A stretch of DNA of 64,000 nt. Source: Linanthus parryae (lineage: Eukaryota > Streptophyta > Magnoliopsida > Ericales > Polemoniaceae). The notes beneath the pieces are model-generated. The model ran no database searches. It saw only the letters and a program-made list of their open reading frames with translations, and was not told where the DNA came from. This document shows positions 32,176 through 44,673 of the stretch, piece by piece (within the stretch, counting starts at the first letter, position 1; every line of letters starts with the position of its first letter). Made by a program: the position numbers and the translations under genes. The stretch is from the NCBI GenBank assembly GCA_023055425.1, contig JALGPY010000001.1:28881001-28945000 (forward strand), read 5' to 3'.

Positions 32176-35100
32176 ATGTCTGAAACCGCCAAGGAACCGC
32201 TTCACTCGGTGTTTCTCGTCACCAATATCGAGAAGAAAGTCAGATTTATTCTCGACAACGAGAAGGTGCAGTATGATCACTGGGTCACATTCATCCGTCT
32301 CCAGACGAATTCTTATGGCGTACCCGATCACCTAGTTCAGGATGGTACTGCGGATCAGAAAAAGGACCCTCTCTGGAAGTTGATTGATGCGGTAATCCTC
32401 TCTTGGATCTACCAGACTATTTTCGATGATCTTGTTCTTGCCATTCTCACAACGGATCAGTCCGCCCGTGAGGCGTGGGTCAAGCTGGAATCCATGTTTA
32501 GGGACAACCAGTCAGCTCGCCTTGCTGAACTCGATACTGAGTTGTCTACCTTCGTCAGGATCACTGCTCGTCTCTTGACGACTATTGCAGTCGCCTGAAG
32601 ACGCTTGCTGATCGTATGGGCAATCTGGGATCTCCTCTCAGTGCTGCACGACTGATTATTCAGCTCACAACGGTCTCACTCCTGCTCTTGGTCACGTCGC
32701 CATGCTCATCCAGCAGACGTCTCCTCGACCCAACTATCTCGCAGCTGTGTCTATGCTTCGTCTGGAAGAACGTCGTCTAGCATGACACGATTCGGCTCAT
32801 TCTGGTGCTCATCAGGCCCTCATGGCCGCTCCCAATGTTCAGTCTGTGCAGCCCCCAGAGCGGGGTCAGAATAGTAATCGTGGTCAGAACGGTAACCGTG
32901 GTCAGAATGGTCAAAATCGTCGTCAGCATGGGTCCAAGAACGGTAATTGTGGACAGAACGGTAACCGTGGTCGCCCTAAGCAGGCTCCTGCACCCCCTCA
33001 GCACCCCTCCCCTCATGGCAGCTGGGTTTGGTGCCCCTCTTCACCACCCTGCCCATATCCTACTAGCTCGTTATGGGCGCCGCCTCCGTATCGTCCTCCT
33101 CATGGAGGCGTCTTGGTTGCTGGACCAGGACATCGACCACATGCTTTTGCTGCTACATTTGGGTCGTCTCCTCAGCCTACTGATCTCAGCACCGACTTCT
33201 CCAGCTTGTCTCTGACTGCTCCAGATCTGACATGGTACATGGACTCAGTTGCATCTGCGCATCTCACGTCTTAGACAGGTAACTTGTCATCTATCTTTGC
33301 TCATTCACCTGTTTCTCATATGATAGTTGGTGATGGGTCCAGTATTCCAGTGTGTGGTTTCGATAACCAAATCATCAGACCACTACCCGCCCCCTACACC
33401 TAAAACATGTTTTTTTTACTCCCACCATAGTCAAAAACCTTGTGTATGTTCGCCAATTTACCACTGATAATCGTGTTTCTATTGACTTTGACCCGTCTGT
33501 TTTTCTTTGAAGGACCTTCACACGGGGAGTATTTTCCTCAGGAGTAATAGCTCAGGGGATCTCTATCCACTTTCATCTCGTCAGTCTGTCGTGTCTGCTC
33601 TGTCGTTTGCTGTCCTTGCCGCACCAGTTGGCACAACCGTCTAGATCATCCAGGCGCTCATGTCTTAGATTCTCTTAGTTCTCGTCAGTTTATTTCATTT
33701 AATAAAACCGAGCATGCCGGTTTGTGCCATGCATGCCAAGTTGGCAAACAAGTTCGTCTTCCTTTTTCATCTTCCACTTCTTGTACTGTGGCATCGTTTG
33801 ACATTGTTCGTAGTGATATTTGGACATCTCCTGTTGCCAGCAAATCTAATTTCAAGTATTATCTTCTACTGCTTGATGATTTCTCTCATTATTTATGGGT
33901 TTTTCCGCTCAAACTAAAATCGGATGCCTTCACTTACTTCAAACACTTCCATGCATACGCGCGTACTCAATTTTCTAGGGTAATCAAGTGTTTTCAGTGT
34001 AATCTTGGAGGGGGGGGGGGGATTTCGACAACTCTGCTTTTCATGCCTTTGCCAAGTCCAATGGTCTTGTTTTCTCATTTTCTTGCCCGCAAACATCCTC
34101 TCAAAACGGCAAGGCCGAACGTATGATACGTCTAATCAATGACATATCTCGTACTCTTCTCTCTCAAGCCTCCATGCCTCCTCGCTTCTGGGTGGAGTCT
34201 CTTCTCACTGCCGTCTACCTCCACAACATCATTCCCACCAAAGCCCTACACGGTGACATACGCACCACTATCCTCCATCATTGTCTACCGACATATGATC
34301 ATCTTCGTAGCTTTGGGTGTCTGTGTTATCCCAAACTGACTGCTGTGTCACCACACAAGCTTGCTCCTCGGACCATTCGGTGTGTTTCTTGGCTACCCTC
34401 CTGATCATTGGGGCTATCGGTGTCTAGATCTTTCCACGGGTCTTATTCACATATCTCCTCATGTCACGTTTAATGAACATGTCTTCCCCTCTCTCTTCCC
34501 GGGCACACTGTCTCTGGCCTTGATGATGTCCTTCCCCCTATTGAACTGTACGGTCATGCCCATAACCCGCCACCTCCCTCACGGCCGACCACTCCATTTC
34601 CTCTGTTGCCCCAACCCCACCCCAGGCTCCCCCAGTCTCTCCCCCTGTCGTAGTCTCTCCCCCGATCTCTCCTGAACCACCAGCCCCACCCCTCTCTCCT
34701 CAAATGAGAACCCGAGCCCAGCATGGTATTCACAAACCAATCTCTCGTCTCACTTTTCATGCCCAACTTCCTCCTACTATGTCTCCATTGTCCAAACCCA
34801 TGTGCATGCCGTCTCGTACCCACACTGGAAAGCTGCAATGGATGATGAATTTCAGGCTATGATTACGAATCAGACTTGGGAGTTGGTACCTTGCCCGTCA
34901 GGGGCTAACATTCTTTGGGCTATCTGGTTATTTTGTCACAGGTTTCAGGCTGATGGTAGTCTTCAGAGGTATAAGGATCGCCTCGTGGCCAATGGCAAGT
35001 CTTAGTGGGGATTGATGAGACTTTTAGTGTCGTGGTCAAACCTGCCACCATCCGCACAGTTCTCACTCTTGCACTTTCGCGTTCTTGGCTCATCCGTCAG

Positions 35101-36290
35101 TTGGATGTCAAGAATGCTTTCCTCCATGGTGATCTTGATGAGGTTGTGTATATGCATTAGCCACCGGGCTATCAGGATTCTCGTCACCCGGATTATGCAT
35201 GCCGCTTACGTAAGTCCCTGTATGGGTTGAAGCAGGCACCTCGTGCGTGGTTTCAGCGATTTGCTACTTTTCTCACCGACTCTGTGGGATTCTCCAGTTG
35301 TAGATGTGACGAGTCTCTGTTTGTTTACAGTCAGGAATCCGATATTGTCTACCTCCTCCTCTACGTTGACGATATCATCATTACAAGGTCATCCCCTACG
35401 ATTGTGCAGCGAGTTATCACCCAGCTTTCAACTGAGTTTGCTATGTCCGATCTTGGACCTCTACATCATTTTCTAGGCATTGTAGTCACTCGGACTGACT
35501 CTGGTATGGTTCTCTCTCAACAGCAGTATGCATCTGAGATCCTCCAGCGCGCATCGATGGTAGGTTGTAAGCCCGTTAGCACTCTGGTTGAGACTGGCTC
35601 CAAACTCACCGCTGGTTCAGGCCCTCCGGTTGATGATTATACTCTCTACCGTTGTTTAGCTGGTGCTCTTCAGTACCTCACTTTTACACGTCTTGACATC
35701 TCCTATGTCGTTCAGCATATCTGCCTCTTTATGCATGATCCTCGAGAGCATCATTTTTGCGCGTTGAAACACGTGCTTTGGGTACGTGAGTGGCACTCTT
35801 GATCTCGGGTTCCACATCTCTGCGACTATCTCTGTAGGTCTCCGGGCATATACATATGCATATTGGGCTGGCTGCCCGGACACGCGTCGCTCGACCTCTG
35901 GTTTCTGTACTTTCTTCGGAGATAACCTTCTCAACTGGTCGTCCAAACGGCAGGCTACTGTCTCTCGATCTAGTGTTGAGGCCGAGTACCGTGGCGTTAC
36001 CAACGTTGAGCTCTGTTGGCTCCGCAATCTTCTTCTCGAGCTCAAGGTTCGTCCTTCGAAAGTCTCACTATGCTATTGTGACAATGTTAGTGCAGTATAC
36101 TTATCGGATAATCCCGTTTTGAATCAACGCACGAAACATATCGAGATTGACCTTCACTTTATTGGGGAAAAGGTTCGTCTCGGCCAACTTCGAGTTCTTC
36201 ACATTCCCGCTGATTTTTAGTATGCGAATATCTTCACCAAAGGTTTGTCTCGTCAGTTATTTGAAAGGTCCGTTCCAGTCTGAACGTTCA
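32176..36290 (+). pseudogene. Copia gag-protease-integrase-RT-RNase H polyprotein, degenerate
   Basis: Domains are in Copia order. Gag starts with ATG at 32,176 (MSETAKEPLHSVF) and runs to about 32,750. An Asn/Gly/Arg-rich segment occupies 32,820-33,000. Protease is WYMDSVASAHLTS at 33,234-33,272; the family has D-S-G-A, so the Gly is Val here. Integrase starts with an HHCC remnant (HACQVGKQVRLPF, about 33,730-33,766), continues SFDIVRSDIWTSP, and is broken by a 12-G run at 34,010-34,021. RT runs from 34,802, with LLLYVDDIIIT intact at 35,362-35,391. RNase H is from 35,800 (KRQATVSRSSVEAEYRG). The tail is about NIFTKGLSRQLF. Many frameshifts and stops are present, so no functional polyprotein is possible. 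Confidence 0.9.
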
Positions 36291-36460
36291 TCCTTCTCGC
36301 GCTCCGACTCCGGGGGTGTAATAGCGATAGTATACGTAGTTAATAGCGATAGTATACGTAGTCTAAGGACTAAAGTGTAAATAGTATTGTATGAATCTTG
36401 TATATACGATGAATGAATACAGAAGTCCAGGAGAGGACAATTTCACAAACTATCAAAACA

Positions 36461-36840
36461 AGTTAAAGTCATAAACAATTCGACTATGATTAACAAGTGT
36501 AGAATGTCAAGGTTAAAACAAGTTGGGTAAACTGATATTCTTCTTGTTTAGGCTAAGTTAGACGTAGCATAGCCCAGTAAAAAGTTAACTGGTTTTGTCT
36601 GACCACGACTCCATTGTCAAAAGTTAAAACTACCTGATTCGATGTTCAATTTGCAAATTCACATCAAATCAGGTTTAGTTTAAAATTTAAATCCGAAAAG
36701 AAAATGTGTAATGGTGTAAATATGTCAATATAGTATAACAATATCATTATAACTATAAAATTAAACAAAGTTTAAGGAATTAGAGATAATAAGGCCGAAG
36801 AAGATAAGCTAGAAGGGAAGATCAGCCCCTCTCTCTTGAT

Positions 36841-36883
<43 letters not shown>

Positions 36884-39395
36884 GTGCGAGGGATCGGACT
36901 AGTGCTATGGAGGTCGTGAGTCTAGGGACTCGGTCCTCGCCCGCGGTCATCAATTTGGGGGTCCGTCGAGTCAATCCGGTGGTATTTCTTGAATAGTGGA
37001 TAGGATTGAGGCAGAGAGATAGAGGAGTGTATGGGTTGCAGGTATGTTCGGATATCATGGAGGTTAGGTTGAGAGATGGTTGACGATTGTGGGAGTGAAG
37101 GTGGGTGGTCGTTGGGTTTATTCTTGAGGGTTATAGGTTGTAGTTTCTCTTTCCGAAGAGAATTGAGAAGAAGAAAGTGCAGTGGGAGGCGGTGATGATG
37201 GTGACGCTGGTGGCAATTGTGGGGGCGGCTACAGTATTCATATCATCATGGTAAGTCTTTTTACGCTCAACAAAACGGAACTGTTTGTTAACTAATGGAG
37301 TATTTCACTAAGTGTTTGGCAGCAAAAATCACTCGCAATCTAATGCAAGACAATTTGCGAAAGGGAAACGCAATCAACTAGTTTTATGAATGGTTATGAG
37401 ATAGTCTCAGTAAACTAGGATATGCAACTAAAGTTAAGCCTTTTATTTAACAAATGGTATCATAGTTTGAGAAATTCAATATTCATGGTCAAAGGTCTCT
37501 ATTCCTTTTTGAAAGAGAATCAACATCATGCCATGCTAACTCCAAATTTCCTCGAAATTAAACACATACCAAGAAAATAAACCATTTCAAGAACCACACT
37601 TGTTTATGCATAAAGGATTACATTAGGGCAGGATATATCATATTAGAAACAATATACTAAATATAAATTTGGATTTGAGATTACAAGCTTCATTTTCGAA
37701 TTTTACCACTGACAGTGTTAGGCAATAAGGGGGTCTTTTTAGTTTCCCCGAGGTGCCTGTGGGGACTTACTAACATCGAATTCAAGGGGATGTAAATGTA
37801 GTTTACTTGACAGAATAAGTTTCCAACTTAAGGAACATATATGATTTGCTCGACCACCATGACCCTAAAATTCTGAGGCTTCTAACAATCTCTGATGGAA
37901 AGCACAATTCAATAGTCTTAGGCGAAACACTGGGATCAAGGGATATGTTCTTACATAACAAGATCATACGATAAATATTTCATCAAATAGGATCATTACC
38001 CTTAAAACGCATTTCAAGCGCTGAGGTGCCAGAGCCTACTTCAACCCTGAAATTTATTCCCAAAATATGTATTTTGAAGATGCCTTTGAGGTGAAAACTA
38101 CAATAATCACCAACCAGATCGCAAACTTTTCTTAGCAAAACGAGTCTTGCAAAAGAAAAAGACTTCAGAACTTAGTCATCCTATATGCTTACGAAGGAAT
38201 ATTAAAAGCAGAACCGGGTGGTTAACATTTCCATGATACTACCTCATTGCCCGAAAAAACATATACAATGAAGCCAACATCTCAATTGGATAATTTCATT
38301 AACCTCTTCAACATTAATTTCTTAAAGAGAATGAGAAAAACTACAGCGAACATGAAATGAAGATGATATAGAAAATGCACAAGAAAAACAAACTTCGCCC
38401 TATGAAGGGCTTAAAACAAACTTCACCCTATGAAGGGCTTACTCATCTTCATCGTTAACAAAGCTTACATCCAAAATGGAGTACGGTAGACGAATACACA
38501 AAACCTGGAACTCTTGAGCTATTCTAGATAAGTATGTGCGCAGAGCAAAATAAATAAATTTTGGTGCATCTCTGCCTTGAAGAGACTCCGGAATTCTTGA
38601 AAGCAAAGTTCGTAGAGTCGTAAAGCCTCATGGGATTATACAGGATCCCACATGCAAACTAGACTCCAAAGGATCATGGGAGTTTCCACGGGATCCAGAT
38701 CTGCTATGTCCTAAAAGACGCCAAAATTTAAAATTCTACATCCAGGTCAAAATTTGGACAACCACGCGATCTAGTTGATGAAACATGTATCGGTGAAATA
38801 AACCATGAACTTAGTTGAACTTATGATTCGCCTACATGATCCTGGTTGGGTGTGGCAATGTATAAAATGTGTATACGTAATATCCGCTTCATGTGAGTTG
38901 ATCTTGCAAACACAGTTCGACTCTAGACCAACGTACCATACGTATAAGAAAGTAATGAACAAATGAAAACTCAGATGAGTAAGGATCGAGCAGTCATCAC
39001 TCTCTTTTCCTAGCAAGAACACCCAGGAACTCAATCGTCATTGGAAAATTGAACGAACTATCTTTTTTATGGTTGAGCTGCTACAACAGTGAGGAAAATA
39101 AAGTTCATAAATAACATGCACCGGAAAAACCCTTCTCACTCCATCAGTAACTCTGTTAATTGGTCATCTTCATCAGCTTATACATCGGCATCATTAAAGT
39201 ACGACGATAATGTCCAGTGAATTTGGTAACATGGTGTGAAACCATTATAGTAATAGGCAAAGACATATTTGGTTGTTTCAGTTTCTATAATGGTAATCAT
39301 ACGTACGCTATTATGGCTCAAACATATCTGAGCACGTCGTAGAATGAAATTAATTGGATGAAATAATATATGGGTTACGGGTAACTAATTACCCG
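36461..39395. other. Long non-coding stretch with a (CT)n run
   Basis: No supported gene or element. A (CT)n microsatellite occupies about 36,841-36,881. The remainder is AT-rich and unmatched to other parts of the window. Small frames here have no family resemblance. Confidence 0.45.
36841..36881. repeat. (CT)n microsatellite
   Basis: About 20 CT units, which create a spurious Arg-Glu repeat frame on the minus strand. Confidence 0.95.
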
Positions 39396-39399
39396 TAAC

Positions 39400-42300
39400 C
39401 CTGATATATTTTGCTGCAAAAGATAATAGGAAAATGCCATACAGGTGAAAACAAGGAATTAGGATCGAGAATCAAGCCCTCACTTTTTTGCAGACAAGGT
39501 AGACACCAAAATAGATACACTGAATCTACTAACATATTGGGGAACTTAATAGAACTTACTATACTATGTAAATGAGTGGTAATACGAAGTAGAAGACGAA
39601 AGAAATCATGATATTTAAGAATCACAAAACTGTTGGGATCAAAGAGAACATTTCCTTTTAGTAAAACAAAATGAAACACAAGAATAGGATAAAGATACCA
39701 GGGTCTACTTATTGAGATAAATAACATAGAAGAAGAATGCAGATATGCATCATTCTCTTTTGTTTCATTTTAAAGAAAATAAACAGTGTATTCACCGGAT
39801 TGAAACTGATTTGAAATAATGAGTTACTGAAGCATACCCAACCAGTTCAAACTCTAGTTCAAACCCAGGTAAAGAGACTAGAACTCCCAGAATAACAAAA
39901 CGGAATAGAAAGTTAGTTAAGGAGAGAGAACAATAGGGGCCGAGGCTCCCCTCTGAAACCCGAATCCCCCAAAATCGAGAGTGCCTTATTCTCGTCTATT
40001 GTTTCATTTTCATGCTTGATCTCTATCAGATTAAAGATCATGTAGTTGTTTCCTAGGACTTCAAATTCACTGTAACAGTCCTTGTGCTCGATCATAATAT
40101 GTCAAGAATAATCTTGACTGGACGTGAGCTCATCTTCTTAACAAAGTTGGACTTTAAACATGCAAGTACCCGTGCATTAATGAACTACCCACAATTTACA
40201 CATAGTTCAAAAGACCAGACCGAGCCAAAGAGATCCTCAATTTGAGTTTTGATGAGCACCAAAAATGAATTATCCATCATTTACACATACTCTCTTTGCA
40301 CTTATGTTCATACCAAAGAGACTAGATTTAATGAACACCACAAATGATCACCAAAAAGAGATAGTTTTCACGAACTCCTGATGAAATTTACTTTCTTTCC
40401 TCTCGTCTCCAAAAACTATAACCAAAGAGATAGGCCATGATGTTCGGAAAGTAGAAAGGACAGGATTTGATGTCTGAAGAAATTGAAGCAGATATTATTA
40501 TGAGAGTCTAACAATGTCATCGTTCGGACAAGGAAAAAGAGTGATTGATATCAATGGAGCAAGAGAAAGAGAGGATGAAGCTATAATTTGACGGGCACAA
40601 AAGGGGGTGCGGCTCCAGCAGCTGACTAGAGACATACTTGCTATGCACTTATGTTCGTCAGTTTCAGGATCTGTCACATTCGTCATAAATCGATGGAGAT
40701 GGTCAAGAGAAATCGCCAGAAACTAGAAAAGAACTGAAGAGTGGCTATATGTGGTAACTTTGACAATGTCATAAAATTAGTCAAGAGAAGTTCTGTAAGG
40801 TTGTCTCAATTGGTTACTTCCCACCTTTTACATTTCTGAACCAACTTAGACAGCTTAACGTCTCCTAGAGTCTAGTAGTTCATCCATTCCTCTCATCCAG
40901 TAAATCCTTATTTCCCCATTCCTTATGGTCATTGAGTTGTAATAACTTGCAAATTGCAGGTCACAAAGGTACTGCTGATGCCAGAGCAAGATGGAAGAGG
41001 CCACAAAGGAACTGCCGATGCAGTAGCTACAACTAGAACTAATTGCACAATGGGTTATTTACTACTCTTACATAGGCCTTTCCGGTACTAAGGGAAACCA
41101 GAGGCTATTTTAACCCAGATATCTCTTGCTACAATATGTCATAGGCAGATGCCATACAGGTGAAAACAAGAAACTATGAACTGAGGATCTTACTAGAACT
41201 TAAAGTATCTATAAATGAGTGGTAATATTAAGTAGAAGTAGAAAGAAAAATCATGGAACTTAAGAATCACATTAACTCAAGGATGGAGATACAAGTATCT
41301 GTTGTGCTAAATGACACAGCACAAGAATGCAGATATGCTTCATTCTCTTTTGTTTCAGTACAAAAATAATATTCAAGGGTACAGAATCATTAGAAATATT
41401 TACTACAAAGAGACTAATACTTATGCTTTTGGTAAGAGAAGGAGACCAGACAAGATAGAGGGGCATATTCTCATAATTAAAATATTCCCAATAATGAGTA
41501 ACTTAAGCAGACCCAATCAGTTCGAACTCAATTTAATATCTACGTAACGCAATTCTAGAGATTAGAACTAAGAAATAACAAAAGCAAATATTAAGAGATT
41601 TGAGCAAAGAAACCAATAGGTACCGAGGCGCCACTCCCAAACCCAGTCACCAAAAAACAGCCCGCCTTATTCTCGTGTAGTGTTTTCCTTTCTATTCATA
41701 TTCTTGAACTCAACTTGGACAATTAGGACTAAAATCCCGAATCACTTTCATGCTTGATCTCTATCTAATTATATATCATGTAATTGTTTCCTTGGACTTC
41801 AAATTCACTTATATGATCCTTGGTTTGAATGATATTATTATATCAAAAATAATTTTGTCTGCACCTCAGTTCATCATTCAAACAAAGCTAGACTTTGTGT
41901 TGGGATCAAGAGAACAACTACATCTCAAGACAACTCAAAATTTTGTTGGATAGGAGAAAAAGATTTTATTAGTTTTCACTTCATTTCACTTTAATACAAA
42001 ATACTAGTGTACATGGGCATTTATAGACTCATGTACATAGTAAAATCTATGAATGGCCTCTCATCCTTGTACTAAGTACATTTAACTCGGTGCATCTCCC
42101 ACTAACTAGATTCATTAGGTTCGCCTCCTACTACATGATAGGTTATGGCACTTGTAAGGCCATGTTCTAGAAACTAAGTAATAACTAAAATTTGATTTGT
42201 TAGTAATAAAACATCAAGTTCGTCTGTCCTACACCCCTTCTTAAACTTGATGTTTCATATATCGCTTTGCATTTGATGATCATCATCATGTACAGGCTGC

Positions 42301-44660
42301 AATTAAACATTTCTTGCAACTATGTGAACTCCTCCACATTCAAAGGAAACGGTTTTTGATGTCATCTCAATACACGTTTAGCACATCACCTTGGCCTTCA
42401 TCAAAATGTCACAACATTTCTTCTTCCTTTTCTTGGCCGCATACATACATGATCTCTTTCTCATACTCTCTTCTCCTAACTTGATAATGTGCTTGAATCT
42501 TAAATTTACATTTTTGTACTTCTTTTTCTATAACTCTTCTCGGTCAAAGTATTCCTCTATGTTCACCTAACAGTTATCAAAACTCTTCAAAAGGTCAATT
42601 TCCAAGTAGCCACTTAATTTCTTAAAGTTACTTTAACTTTCGAAAAAATAATCCAAATAGCTCACTTATTTAACAACAAACTCCACATACTAACCTCCAT
42701 CATGATCAAAAACATAGTGATCACTATCATTGTTTTGAATTTCTGGTTGGTTAGTCGACATAGCATAACCACGTATTGGAAATGAATTAAAATCACACTC
42801 CTCATCTAAAAAGTTTGCAAACATACCTAGGAAATTTAGGTCAATTTCAGCACAGACGGACTCATTTCCATCCACTTCAAAAGAAATTTATGCGCCCGTC
42901 CTTGTCAACTCACCTCCCATATCAACAAGCTCTTGTCCATGAAACGACTTTTACCTATATTCTTCTCAAATTTTCCTTCGTCTTGTTGAGCATTATACTA
43001 AACAATTAAATGTGGAAGTTCTTCATCCATGATTATCACATTATCTCCTTAGCTTGTCTTCATCGCATGTGCCTTTATTCTTCACTACTTCATCGGCTTG
43101 GCCCTCTCCATCTATCATGGAATTATCTCTATGTTATTTCGTCTTTGTAAAACTCCTTTAACTCAAATCGTCCTCCCCAAAGCACTTCACCCAATACTCA
43201 ATGGGCAACACCACATCTCTATTAACTAAGATGATAGAATCGAGATTCAACCAAACTTCACGTGGAGAATTTTTCTCTCCCATTTCCATCCACACTTCTT
43301 TGTGGATGGCCTTCTTCAACAAGAAAAAAGCATTTTCGGCTTTCTTTTATCATACGCTATTGGGCATGCCATCTATTGGCTCTTCTTCAACAACATCCCA
43401 CAATTCACACGTTTTGAGGTATAAAGTAATAGTGATCTCTCATCTCCAAAAATTGGTATAAGTCAATTTCGAAGACGAAAACAATCAATGATACCAATTT
43501 GTTGGAGTGACTACTACAACTCAAGACAGCTCAAAATTTGGTGGATTGAGAAGAAGACTTGCTTGATTGTCACTTGATTCTACTTTAATACAAATGACTT
43601 GTATACACAGGGCTTTATAGGACTCATGTAGTCGTAACATCCATGAATGACATTTCATCCTCCCACCAAGTACATTTAACTTAAGTGCATTTCCACTAAC
43701 TAGATTTATCGGATGCAACTCCAACTACTAGATATATTCTAGAAGCTAGGAAATAACTTAAATTTCAATTGTTAGAAATACAAAATCAACTTTATATTTC
43801 CAACAGTTTGGACATATAGGTTTTCATATATTAATGAATTACCCAAAATCAGCGCGTAGTTTTAAAAATCGCATTGGACTAAAGAGATCGTTAATGAAAC
43901 TAGAGACATACTCTTTTTGCTCTTCTCTTCATTACAAAAGAGACTGGTTTTAATGACAACCAAAAATTTTAGCCAAAAAGAGATGGTTTTCACCAATTCG
44001 TGATTTTTTTTTTTTTTTTTACATTCTTACCTCTTTTGTCTCTGAAAATTATCCAATAAGAGAAAGGTTGTGATGTTCAATAAAGTATTAAGGAAGGTAA
44101 TTGATTTCTGAAGGGATTGAAGCAGATATTGTTATGAGAGTCAACAATGTCATCGTTTATACAAGGAAAAAGAGTGATGGATATAGATGGAGCACAAGAA
44201 AGTGAAGGTAAAGCTATAATTTGATGGGCATAAAAGTTAGTGGTGATGGGCGTCTCCAGCAACTGAGAAGATACATACTCTATGATTATGTTCATCAGTT
44301 GAAAGAGATGCTATCTTTCACAATTCGTCCTAAACCACCGTGTAATGTTGTCTCAATTGGTTCCCGCGTAGTCAAGTTAGAAAAGGGCTGAACTGGTTAA
44401 AAGAAATCATGTCTCCTACAATCATCAAATTGCTGAACTAGTCAAGAGAATTCGCCAGAAACTAGAGAGAACTGAAGTGTGACTGTATGGTTGTTACTTT
44501 GACGAAATCTTAATTATCTTCAAATTAGTTATTTCCCACCTTTTAAGTTTCTGAACTACCCTAGATAGCTTCATGTCTTCTATTATCTAGAACTTCATCC
44601 ATTCCTTTATCATTAAGTAAATTCTTATTTCACTGATTTCTATGGTCATCAGGTTGTAAC
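39400..44660. repeat. Old tandem duplication of a 1.5 kb non-coding unit
   Basis: Copy I is about 39,400-40,960 and copy II about 41,140-44,660; copy II is lengthened by the LTR element at 41,898-43,805. Shared blocks in order: ATGCCATACAGGTGAAAACAAG (39,437 and 41,150), TTCTCGT-x-TATTGTTT near 40,000 and 41,670, AACAAAG-x-GACTTT (40,139 and 41,881), AACAATGTCATCGTT-x6-ACAAGGAAAAAGAGTGAT (40,509 and 44,145), and TATGGTCATYxxGTTGTAA (40,926 and 44,641). It is adjacent to the 3' end of the F-box gene, so it may derive from that gene's downstream region. No coding frame is conserved. Confidence 0.7.
41898..43805 (-). mobile_element. Small non-autonomous LTR element (Copia-like)
   Basis: Direct repeats 41,898-42,233 and 43,500-43,805 start TGTTGG and end with ACA. 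On the minus strand GGTATCATTG (a near-match to the tRNA-Met primer site) follows the right repeat at about 43,493-43,484, and AAGTTTAAGAAGGGG precedes the left one. Together they show minus orientation. Flanks CTTTG and GTTTG are a 4/5 match; copy I of the tandem duplication provides an uninserted comparison near 40,153. The internal 1.27 kb has broken gag-like frames (IHKEVWMEMGEKNSPREVW) and no pol. Confidence 0.75.
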
Positions 44661-44673
44661 AACTTTCAAATTA

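Larger units (their letters stand above)
31496..36460 (+). mobile_element. Copia element with 139-bp LTRs
   Basis: The 5' LTR is 31,501-31,639 and the 3' LTR 36,317-36,455, both ending CACAAACTATCA. The primer-binding site TGGTATCAGAGC follows at 31,640-31,651, and a purine tract CTCCGGGGG precedes the 3' LTR. The duplicated target is about AAAAC/AAACA. The first bases of the 5' LTR (TG) are lost. The LTRs differ in a promoter repeat: the 5' copy has three tandem GCGATAGTATAC units, while the 3' copy has two units 24 bp apart. The short LTRs are unusual for a nearly full-length Copia. Confidence 0.88.

Noticed and set aside
36822..37058. Frame ending in a long Arg-Glu run
   Set aside because: It is the translation of a (CT)n microsatellite.
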